Assembly (NCBI GenBank): GCA_963843465.1
Contig: CAWJKP010000009.1
Coordinates: 372,001-436,000, forward strand
From: CAWJKP01 sp963843465
GTDB taxonomy: Bacteria > Planctomycetota > Planctomycetia > Pirellulales > Thermoguttaceae
Reading direction: 5' to 3'
DNA length: 64,000 nt
In this document: positions 54,027-62,169 of the stretch, piece after piece
Layout: every line of letters starts with the position of its first letter
How positions within the stretch are numbered: position 1 is the stretch's first letter
Notes under the pieces: generated by a model
What the model saw: only the letters and a program-made list of their open reading frames with translations
The model's database searches: none
Told to the model about the DNA's origin: nothing
Made by a program: the position numbers and the translations under genes

Positions 54027-57000
54027 CAGCGCCACCTCCTTCTCCCCGCAGACGCTCCAAGGCCTGCTTGGCATCGCGTGTTTCCAGGTCGCAGCGCAGA
54101 CAGCGGCGGGCTTCGCGGACGGCCATCTCCTCCGATAACCCCAACTCCACTTCGGTAAAACACTGCATCCGCTCGGCCACCGCCAGACTGCCCACGACGG
54201 GCCGCTCCGCCGCTTCCAGTTCTTCCTCGGCCAGCTCCGCCGCCGGAACGTAGACGGAAGGCCGGGTCAGCACGTGCTCGCGCCGCAGCGTCTGGCCGCG
54301 AAGATGCTTGTCGATCATTTCGGCAGCCAGCTTTCCGGCGCCCATCGCGTCCAACACGGTCTTCGGACCAGTCACCACGTCGCCGCCGGCAAACACTCCC
54401 TGGCGCCCGGTGGCCAGCGTCTCCTCCGACACGACTACGGCGCCGGCCCGCGTAAGCGCCGGTCCACGTTTATCTCCGCGTTCTTGTGGTGCAGCCGTCC
54501 CGGCTGCTGGGGGTTCTTGTGGTGCAGCCGTCCCGGCTGCTGGGGCAGGCGGGACGCCTGCACCACAAGGCTCCGGGACCTGGTCGAGGAAATCCGCATC
54601 CGGCTCTTCGCCGACCGCCACGATCAGCGAGTCCAGCGGCACCACGAACTCGGAGCCGGGGACGGGGACCGGACGAGGCCGCCCGCTTGCGTCGGGTGGC
54701 CCCAACTCCATCTTCACGCAGCGGAGGCCGACCAGTTTGCCGTCTTCGGCAAGGATCGCCACCGGCGCCGTAAGGAAGTCCAGCGGGGTGCCCTCCTCGA
54801 TCAGGGCTGCGATTTCTTCGGGAAACGCCGGCATTTCCGCCCGGGTCCGCCGGTATAAGACCCGCACCTCGGCGCTGCGATCGAGGCGAGCGGCAACGCG
54901 GGCGGCATCCACCGCGGAATTGCCGCCCCCCACCACGCCCACCCGCCTCCCCAGGCGCACCGGCTCGCCCAGGCTCGCCTTCTTCAAGAATTCCAGGGCA
55001 TCCAGCACCCCCGCGGCATCCTCATTGGCTATCCCCAGCTTGCGCGACTTCTGGGCGCCGCAGGCGATAAAGACCGCCCGATAGTTGCTCAAAAGCTCGT
55101 TGAAGGGGATGTCTTTGCCGATGCGGCTGTTGGTGCGTATTTCCACGCCGGCACGCTGGATATTCTCGATGTCCAAAGCGAGTTTGTCTCTGGGCAGGCG
55201 GTATTCCGGGATCGCCACCGCCAACGCGCCGCCGGGGACCGCCAGGGCCTCGAAAATCGTCACCCGGTAGCCCTTCTTCGCCAGGCAGTATCCGGCCATC
55301 AAGCCGGCCGGACCGGAGCCGACAATGGCCACGGGCGGCCCCTCGGGCTGACGCCGCTCGGGCGCAGGATAGAGGCCCGCCTTGACCGCATAGTCCACTG
55401 CCGCACGCTTCAGCGCCCGCACGGCGATCGGCTGGCCCCACCTCCCCGCCTGGCAACTCGACTCGCAAGGGTGGTGGCAAACCCGCGCAGACCGAGGGCA
55501 ACGGGTTGTCCGCGACGATCGCGGCAAACGCCTCCCGGAATCGCCCCTCCGCCAAAAGGCCGATGTAGACGGGCGCCTGGGTCTCGATCGGACAGACGTG
55601 CTGGCAGGGGGACGAAATGATCTCCCGGCAGACCACGGCCGGGCAGCGCTTCCGCTGGATGTGCGCTTCGTACTCGTCGCGGAAGTAGCGCAGGGTCGTG
55701 AGCACCGGATTGGGCGCGGTCTGCCCTAAACCGCAGAGAGAGCTCTGCCCCACGCCGCGGGCCAGTTGCAGCAACAAGTCGATGTCCTCGGGCTGGCCCT
55801 TGCCTTCGGTAATGTCCTGGAGAATGTCGAGCATCTGCCGGGTGCCCAACCGGCACGGGGGGCACTCCCCGCAGGACTCCTTTTGCACAAAATCGAGGAA
55901 GTAGCGGGCGAAGTCGACCATGCAGGTGGTGTCGTCCATGACCACCATGCCGCCGGAGCCCATGATGCTGCCCGCCGCCTTGAGCGAGTCGTAGTCCACG
56001 GGCGTGTCGAGCATGGCGGCGGGAATGCAGCCGCCGGAAGGCCCGCCGGTCTGCACCGCCTTGAACGGCCGGTCGTCCACCAGCCCGCCGCCGACCTGGA
56101 AGATCATCTCCCGCAAGGTGACCCCCAGCGGCACTTCCACCAACCCGGGACGCTTCACCTTGCCGACCAAGGCAAAGGTCTTGGTTCCCTTGCTTTGTTC
56201 GGTGCCGTACTGGGCGAACCAGTCGGCGCCGTGGCGCAAGATGAGGGCCACGCAGGCCAGCGTTTCCACGTTATTGATGATCGTCGGCTTTCCCCACAAG
56301 CCGGAGATGGCGGGGAACGGCGGGCGGGGCCGGGGCATTCCGCGCCGCCCCTCGATCGAGGCGATCAGGGCCGTCTCCTCACCGCAAACGAACGCCCCCG
56401 CGCCCTCCTTGATCTTGATGTGGAAGCTGAGACCGCTGCCGAGGATGTTCTCCCCGAGCAGGCCGTACTCTTCGGCCTGGGCCAGCGCCCCGCGCAATCG
56501 CTCCAGGGCCAGCGGATACTCGGCGCGGCAGTAGACGTAGCCGGTCGTGGCCCCCAAGGCCAGGCCGCCAATGAGCATGCCTTCCAGAACGCAGTGCGGG
56601 TCGCCTTCCAGCAGCGAGCGATTCATGAAGGCCCCGGGGTCCCCTTCATCGGCGTTGCAGACCAGGTATTTTTCGTCGGCGGAGGCCTGTTGGCAAAACT
56701 GCCATTTGCGCCAGGTGGGGAAGCCTGCACCACCCCGGCCGCGGAGGCCCGCGCCGAAGCTCCTCAATGATTTCCTCGCGCCCCAATTCCAGCGATCGCG
56801 CCAACCCGCAGTAGCCGTCGTTGGCCAGGTAGTGGTCGATGCGGCCCGGATCAATCAAGCCGCAGTTTCGCAGGGTGCGGCGGACCTGAGGCTTGAAAAA
56901 CGGGGTCTGCAATAAATTGGGGATTCCCGCGACGCTGCCGTCGCCCAGCGTGCCCAAGGCATAGGCCGGCAAGGGATCGTCGCCGAGCAGATAGGCTTCG

Positions 57001-57296
57001 ACCAATTCCGCCGCCCGTTGGCAGGTCACCTCGCCGTAGCAGATCAGCGGCCGGCCGGGCTTGGCGATGGAGACGATCGGCTCCGCATAGCACATGCCGA
57101 GACAGCCGACTTCGATCAACTGGCCGCCAAGCCCGCGCTGGCCGAGCTCTTGGCGAAACGTCTCCAAGACCGCGCCGGCTCCGGCCGAGCGGCCGCAGGT
57201 GGCGGTCCCCACGAGGATCCGCGGGTGCGGGCTGTGCTGGATCGCATCCCACTGCTGCCGCGACCGCCGGCGAAGCTCCTCAAAGGCCTCATTCAT
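54019..57296 (-). CDS. NuoF-GltD fusion flavoprotein of formate dehydrogenase, frame broken twice
   Basis: ATG 57296. Residues ~1-110: thioredoxin-like 2Fe-2S (TATCGRSAGAGAVLETFRQE; VGCLGMCYAEP). Then the FMN/NADH domain, joined after adding GC at 56751-56754 (EELRRAGLRGRGGAGF), with NADEGDPGAFMNR and ESCGECPPCRLG. After CQHVCPIETQAPVY, adding GC at 55485-55488 gives VCARVCHHPCESSC and a GltD-like domain: FAD site VAIVGSGPAGLMAGYCLAKK, NADPH site GRRVGVVGGGNSAVDAARVA, GVFAGGDVVTGPKT. Joined ~1,090 residues. It carries two flavins and could bifurcate between NADH, NADPH and ferredoxin. A family A repeat lies in frame in the GltD domain. Confidence 0.9.
54484..54568. repeat. Family A palindrome inserted in frame inside the NuoF-GltD gene
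   Basis: Two left arms (TTGTGGTGCAGCCGTCCCGG twice, starting 54484 and ~54516) and one right arm ending GACGCCTGCACCACAA. Read in frame on the minus strand it codes for CGAGVPPAPAAGTAAPQEPP and on, with no stop codon. It sits between SLIVAVGEEPDADFLDQ and ALTRAGAVVVSEETLATGRQ, a loop of the fold. Confidence 0.93.
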
Positions 57297-57816
57297 GACT
57301 GGCTGTCCTGGTAAAGATCTCGGCGACTTTCCTGGGCGTGAGCTTCGCTTCGACCTTCTTGTTGGTCATCATGCACGGCGACAGTCCGCAGGCCCCGATG
57401 CAAGCCACGGTTTCCAGCGAGAACTCCAAGTCGGGCGTCACCTCGCCTTCCTTGATTCCCAGTTGCTTCTCGATCTCCTGCAGGATCCGCGGCGCCCCGC
57501 GGACGTGGCAGGAAGTGCCGCGGCAGACCATCACGTGTCGCTTGCCGATGGGAGTGAAACGGAACTGGGCGTAGAACGTGGCCACGGCGTAAACTGCGCT
57601 TTCGGGAACCCTGAGGAAGCGAGCGATCCTGAGCATCGCTTCGTCAGGCAGAAAGCCCAGTTCCTCCTGGACCCGCTGCAACAAGGGGATCAGTTCTTCT
57701 CGCGTGCCCTGGAACCGGGCAAAGACCTGCTCCAACCGCTCAGCCAGGCCGCCGGGCCCTTGCAGCCCCGCTGCGGCGACACCTGCCGCCGACACGGCGA
57801 CGCGGACCTTCACCAT
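57289..57816 (-). CDS. nuoE: 2Fe-2S subunit NuoE of formate dehydrogenase
   Basis: ATG 57816 with GGAGAGG upstream. 175 residues. Thioredoxin-like cluster ligands CRGTSC and CIGACGLSPC; helical N-domain RFQGTREELIPLLQRVQEEL. It overlaps the NuoF-GltD gene by eight bases and opens the operon. Passes electrons between NADH-flavoprotein and FdhA. Confidence 0.92.
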   Translation of the reverse strand: MVKVRVAVSAAGVAAAGLQGPGGLAERLEQVFARFQGTREELIPLLQRVQEELGFLPDEAMLRIARFLRVPESAVYAVATFYAQFRFTPIGKRHVMVCRGTSCHVRGAPRILQEIEKQLGIKEGEVTPDLEFSLETVACIGACGLSPCMMTNKKVEAKLTPRKVAEIFTRTASHE

Positions 57817-57852
57817 GACCTCTCCTCACCGCTAAAGGGAACGGAAGTCTCC

Positions 57853-57881
57853 CTTCTAACGCGCGGCCCATGGTTTGTCAA
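57853..57881 (-). promoter_or_regulatory. Promoter of the formate dehydrogenase operon
   Basis: On the minus strand TTGACA (57876-57881), 17-base spacer, TAGAAG (57853-57858, four of six). Perfect -35; the NuoE ATG is 37 bases downstream. Confidence 0.5.
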
Positions 57882-57995
57882 GAATCGCCCCGCCTTTCTC
57901 CGCGTCGCCGCGGCATCGGGCGGGCATTGCCGGTCCGCCGACCATTTAACGCAGGCTAGCGTGCGGAAAATCGTAACGGTTCACGGGCCGCCAAA

Positions 57996-58047
57996 GTTGC
58001 CTTTCGCTCCGCGAAAGTGGCGCCACTTTCGCGGAGCGAAAGGCGAC
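57996..58047. repeat. Family E palindrome (second copy)
   Basis: GTTGCCTTTCGCTCCGCGAA with its inverse GCGGAGCGAAAGGCGAC. Flanked by repeated GTAACGGTTCACGGG boxes. Confidence 0.85.
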
Positions 58048-58101
58048 GTTCGGGGCCAAAGCCGCTGGAGGCCGAGCGCGGCCCGTGAAGTAACCGTTCA
58101 C

Positions 58102-58182
58102 GGGGACTGTCCCAATTTTCGCGGCGCAAGGGGCGCTGCGGCGACAAGCCAGCCTGATCGCCGCGAAAATGGGACTGTCCCC
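58102..58182. repeat. GGGGACTGTCCC palindrome
   Basis: GGGGACTGTCCCAATTTTCG at the left pairs with CGAAAATGGGACTGTCCCC at the right, ~30-base loop. It abuts the family D copy at 58197. Confidence 0.8.
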
Positions 58183-58196
58183 TTCGGCAGTGCCAA

Positions 58197-58271
58197 GGGG
58201 ACAGGTCCATGTTTTCGGCCTTACGTCCCGCGGCCAAATGCGCTTTTTGGCCGAAAAATGGACCAGTCCCC
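58197..58271. repeat. Family D palindrome (third copy)
   Basis: GGGGACAGGTCCATGTTTTC with its inverse; directly followed by CCGTGAACGGTTACGCCCGT. Same order of elements as at 12979-13080. Confidence 0.9.
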
Positions 58272-58375
58272 GCCCGACCCGTGAACGGTTACGCCCGTGA
58301 ACGCTTACGCAAGCCAGCCCCGCTGAACTCCTCGAAGCACGGCCGCGCCAGGGTCAAGCGGCTTCCGAGCCAGGC

Positions 58376-58404
58376 TTGACCACGGCAGCAATCGCTGATT
58401 TACT
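58376..58404 (+). promoter_or_regulatory. Candidate promoter for fhs-folD
   Basis: TTGACC (58376-58381), 17-base spacer, TTTACT (58399-58404), 52 bases before the fhs ATG, which has GAGGGAGG upstream. Confidence 0.4.
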
Positions 58405-58455
58405 ATTAGGGGGCTACTACTGCCGTATACCAACTTTGTACGAGGGAGGGCTGCT

Positions 58456-60228
58456 ATGGTGTTGGACCCGACGAAACATGCGGACTGGGAGATCGCGCAA
58501 GAGGCTGAATCCCGCATGAAGACGTGCTACCAACTTGCCGACGCGCTGGGGTTGACGAAGGAGGAGTTGCTCCCCCACGGCAACTATGTTGCCAAGGTGG
58601 ATTACATGAAGGTTCTCCAGCGACTGAGGGACCGGCCCGACGGAAAATTCATCGAGGTCACGGCGATCACTCCCACGCCCTTGGGCGAAGGGAAATCCAC
58701 CACCACCATGGGCCTCCTGCAAGGGATCGGCAAGCGGGGCAAGAAGGTGGTGGCTTGCATCCGGCAACCTTCCGGCGGGCCGACGATGAACATCAAGGGC
58801 TCGGCGGCCGGCGGCGGCCTGTCGCAGTGCGTCCCCTTGACGGAATTCTCCCTCGGACTGACCGGCGACATCAACGCGGTGATGAACGCCCACAACCTGG
58901 CGATGGTCGCCCTGACCGCCAGGCTCCAACACGAGCGGAACTACGACGACCAGCGGCTGGCCAAGAGCAACCTCAAACGGCTGGATATCGATCCCACCCG
59001 CGTGGAAATGGGCTGGGTGATCGACTTCTGCGCCCAGGCCCTGCGAAACATCGTCATCGGCATCGGCAGCTCCATGGACGGCTACATGATGCAAAGCCGC
59101 TTCGCCATCGCGGTCTCCAGCGAGGTGATGGCCATCCTGGCGGTCTTCAGCGACTTGAAGGACCTGCGCCAGCGGATCGGCCAGATCGTGGTGGGCTGCG
59201 ACAAGAAAGGCAACCCGGTGACTTGCGAAGACCTGGAGGTGGCGGGGGCCATGACCGCTTGGCTGCGCGAGGCCATCAATCCCAATCTGCTGCAGTCGCT
59301 GGAGGGTCAGCCTTGCTTCGTGCACGCCGGCCCGTTCGCCAATATCGCGGTCGGGCAGTCGTCGGTCGTGGCCGACAAGATCTGCCTGAAGCTGGCCGAT
59401 TATCACATCACGGAGTCGGGCTTCGGCGCGGACATCGGCTTCGAGAAATTCTGGAACGTCAAGTGCCGCTACTCGGGCAACATTCCCAACGTTTCGGTGA
59501 TCACCACCACGGTCCGCGGGCTGAAACATCACGGCGTCAATGCGGGGGCCCTGCCCTGCCCGCCCGGCAAACCCATCCCCAAGGAGTATTTCCAGGAAAA
59601 CCTGGCGTGGCTGGAAGACGGCATCGGCAACCTCTTGCACCACGTCCGCACGGTCAAGAAGGCCGGCATCAATCCGGTGGTCGCCATCAACGCCTTCCAC
59701 AGCGACACCAAGGCGGAGATCGAGTTGATTCGCAAGATCGCCGAGCAGGCGGGGGCCCGCGTCGCCGTTGCGGAGCACTGGCGCTACGGCGGCCAGGGGG
59801 CCTTGGAATTGGCCGACGCCGTGCTGGACGCCTGCAACGAGAAACCCAACTTCCGCTACCTCTACGAGATGGACCTTCCCCTGCGCAAGCGCGTCGAGCG
59901 AATCGCCCGCGAGGTCTACGGCGCCGACGGCGTCAGCTACACGCCCGAAGCCGAGGCCAAGGCGAAGCGCCTCGAGGCGGATTCCAAGTTCCGCGATTAC
60001 GCGACGATGATGGTCAAGACCCACCTCAGCCTGAGCCACGACCCGGCCCGCAAGGGCGTTCCCAAGGGCTGGACCCTGCCGATCCGCGACTTCCTGGTCT
60101 ACGGCGGGGCGCGGTTCATCTGCCCGCTGGCGGGCAATATCTCGCTGATGCCGGGCACCGGCTCGGACCCGGCCTACCGCCGCGTCAACGTCGACGTGAA
60201 CAGCGGAAAAGTCAAGGGCCTGTTCTAA
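58456..60228 (+). CDS. fhs: Formate-tetrahydrofolate ligase
   Basis: ATG 58456. P-loop TPLGEGKSTTTMGL; substrate segments QPSGGPTMNIKGSAAGGG and LTEFSLGLTGDINAVMNAHN; PVVAINAFHSDTKAE near the C-terminus; ends VNSGKVKGLF. 590 residues, slightly longer than the usual ~557. Uses ATP to join formate and THF as 10-formyl-THF, the step after FdhA. FolD follows 20 bp downstream. Reading frame intact. Confidence 0.97.
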   Translation: MVLDPTKHADWEIAQEAESRMKTCYQLADALGLTKEELLPHGNYVAKVDYMKVLQRLRDRPDGKFIEVTAITPTPLGEGKSTTTMGLLQGIGKRGKKVVACIRQPSGGPTMNIKGSAAGGGLSQCVPLTEFSLGLTGDINAVMNAHNLAMVALTARLQHERNYDDQRLAKSNLKRLDIDPTRVEMGWVIDFCAQALRNIVIGIGSSMDGYMMQSRFAIAVSSEVMAILAVFSDLKDLRQRIGQIVVGCDKKGNPVTCEDLEVAGAMTAWLREAINPNLLQSLEGQPCFVHAGPFANIAVGQSSVVADKICLKLADYHITESGFGADIGFEKFWNVKCRYSGNIPNVSVITTTVRGLKHHGVNAGALPCPPGKPIPKEYFQENLAWLEDGIGNLLHHVRTVKKAGINPVVAINAFHSDTKAEIELIRKIAEQAGARVAVAEHWRYGGQGALELADAVLDACNEKPNFRYLYEMDLPLRKRVERIAREVYGADGVSYTPEAEAKAKRLEADSKFRDYATMMVKTHLSLSHDPARKGVPKGWTLPIRDFLVYGGARFICPLAGNISLMPGTGSDPAYRRVNVDVNSGKVKGLF

Positions 60229-60248
60229 CTTTCCAGGAGAGCACAACC

Positions 60249-61124
60249 ATGGCGGCAACCATCCTCGACGGCAAGGCCCTGGGCGAAGAGATCCAGGCGG
60301 AACTCGCCCGGGAAGTGACACAGTTCAAAGAGCAGACCGGGATCGTGCCCTGCCTGGCGGCGGTGCTGGCGGGCGACAACCCGGCCAGCCAGGTCTACGT
60401 GCGGAGCAAGCAGAAGGGCTGCGAGCGGATCGGCATGACCAGCCAACTGCACCGCCCGCCGGCCGGCGTCTCTTTGGACGACCTGCTGGGCCTGATCGAC
60501 CAGCTCAACCGCGATCCGGCGGTGCACGGCATCCTGGTGCAACTGCCGCTGCCCAAGGGGCTGGACGAGAGCCGCGTGCTCCAGGCGGTCGATCCGCTGA
60601 AGGACGTCGACGCCTTCCATCCCGACAACGTGGGGCGGATCGTGCAGAATCGGCCCCGTTTCCTCCCCTGCACCCCGCACGGCATCCAGCAACTGCTGAT
60701 CCGCCGCAAGATTCCCATCGCCGGGGCGCACGTGGTCGTGGTCGGCCGCAGCGACATCGTGGGCAAGCCGATGGCCATCATGCTCATGCAGCGCGGGGCG
60801 GGGGGCGACGCCACGGTCACCGTCTGCCATAGCCGCACCCGCAATCTGCCCGACGTCACCCGTCAGGCCGACATCCTCATCGTGGCCATCGGCCAGGCGA
60901 AGTTCATCCGCGGCGACATGGTCCGGCCCGGCGCGGTGGTGATCGACGTGGGCATGAACCGCACCGCGGAGGGGCTGGTGGGAGACGTGGATTTCCCCGC
61001 CGTCCGCGAGGTGGCCAGCCAGATCACGCCCGTTCCCGGCGGCGTCGGTCCGCTGACCGTCACCATGTTGTTGCACAACACGCTGGCTGCCGCGCGCCTG
61101 AGTTGCCCGAAGTGCGGCCGGTAA
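60249..61124 (+). CDS. folD: Bifunctional methylene-THF dehydrogenase/methenyl-THF cyclohydrolase FolD
   Basis: ATG 60249, AGGAG nine bases upstream. Catalytic YVRSKQKGCERIGM (Tyr/Lys), VQLPLPKGLDESRVLQAVDP, DVDAFHP, the NADP loop VVVGRSDIVGKPMAIMLMQR, and PVPGGVGPLTVTMLLHNT. 291 residues, normal. It converts 10-formyl-THF through methenyl- to methylene-THF. Tail has a CPKCGR extension. Confidence 0.97.
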   Translation: MAATILDGKALGEEIQAELAREVTQFKEQTGIVPCLAAVLAGDNPASQVYVRSKQKGCERIGMTSQLHRPPAGVSLDDLLGLIDQLNRDPAVHGILVQLPLPKGLDESRVLQAVDPLKDVDAFHPDNVGRIVQNRPRFLPCTPHGIQQLLIRRKIPIAGAHVVVVGRSDIVGKPMAIMLMQRGAGGDATVTVCHSRTRNLPDVTRQADILIVAIGQAKFIRGDMVRPGAVVIDVGMNRTAEGLVGDVDFPAVREVASQITPVPGGVGPLTVTMLLHNTLAAARLSCPKCGR

Positions 61125-61170
61125 GCCGGCAGTAATCAACCGTCGAATCAATTAGCCCGGAAGATTTCGA

Positions 61171-61354
61171 GGGTCTTCCGGGATTTGGGTGGGCCAGACC
61201 GGGTCGAAACGACGTGCGGAACACGGAATTGGGCCACCCGACAGCGCCGAACAGAGAAGAGGAACCCGTACCCCGCACCAAGAAATACGGGTTCCTCTTC
61301 TCTGGTTCCGTTCTCTCGGTCGTCCGTGCCACCCACCCAAATCCCGGAAGACCC
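61171..61354. mobile_element. MITE-like nested inverted repeat
   Basis: Outer arms of 23 bp, starting GGGTCTTCCGGGATTTGGGT (61171-61193) and exactly inverted at 61332-61354. Inner 18-bp arms AGAGAAGAGGAACCCGTA (61253-61270) and their inverse (61286-61303). 184 bp, no gene inside. Part of the inner arm, TTCCTCTTCTCTG, also begins this window (bases 3-14 and neighbourhood). Possibly a transposable miniature element or a larger member of the palindrome set. Confidence 0.6.
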
Positions 61355-61517
61355 GATTTCGAAGTGTCCAAACCGTTTGCTGATCCCCCTTGCCGACGCC
61401 CCGGAGTGCGCAACAATGACCCTTGCCAAGAAGTCACCCGTTTGTCCGCCATGCTTCATCCGGCGAGTCCAGGAGCGTGAAGCAAGCGTATCCATTGGAG
61501 CATCTACCGCACGTAGC

Positions 61518-61975
61518 ATGGGAGAAGGAACGGTCAAAGCGGCGCGGGACTTCCTGCGGAGCCTCGACCTCCGAGCATTCGTGACGGAATCTGAAGACGA
61601 ATTCATGGACCGTCTTGAGGCGAGCACGAAAGCGTGCCGCGCAAGGCTTCCGCGCAAGAGTTGGGGTGCCGCACGGAAGTTCTTGAACATCTTTTTACGT
61701 GGGGCGCTCTATAACCGCTTCTTGTGCGAGCACTATGGTCTCCGCGTTCTCGAACCCTTACTTGAAGTCCCGCTGGACAAGTCCGTTGCGACGGGCCTTC
61801 GTGGCGAAGAAGGAGGGTCGTCACTTCCCCCCTTGGGAGCGGTTATTAGACTTAAACCGAAGATCTCTGCCTTATATCAAGCGTTTGCGCCAGGGTGTCG
61901 CAACAGAAAGGCTGCGCACGCGTCCATTTGGATTTGTGGTATTTTCGGCGAGATGAATCGGAACGCAAGCATTGA
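61518..61975 (+). CDS. Conserved hypothetical protein, frame broken once
   Basis: ATG 61518 (MGEGTVKAARDFLRSLDLRA). Recognisable by FLNIFLRGALYNRFLCEHYG then LEVPLDKSVATGLR and LKPKISALYQAFA; I have seen this pattern in bacterial hypothetical proteins of ~150-180 residues but know no function. At 61887-61890 removing one GC gives YQAFARVSQQKGCARVHLDL and then WYFRRDESERKH, the family-like ending, stop 61975. Joined ~151 residues. Lower GC than the neighbours, between a MITE-like element and metF, so a possible recent arrival. Confidence 0.68.
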
Positions 61976-62169
61976 ACGGACCAACACACTCTTAGGACAC
62001 TACCGAAAATTTTCGGCCAGACCGCATCACTTCCTGGCGTTGCGGGCTAGAGGCCGTTATTATGGACAATACACGATTTTCGCCTTGGGCCAGGCGGGGA
62101 TCGGCGCCTGGAGGACTGCGGCACTGACGCCGCACGGGCGGTGGCCTTGGCCCGGAAACCGGTGGCGGC

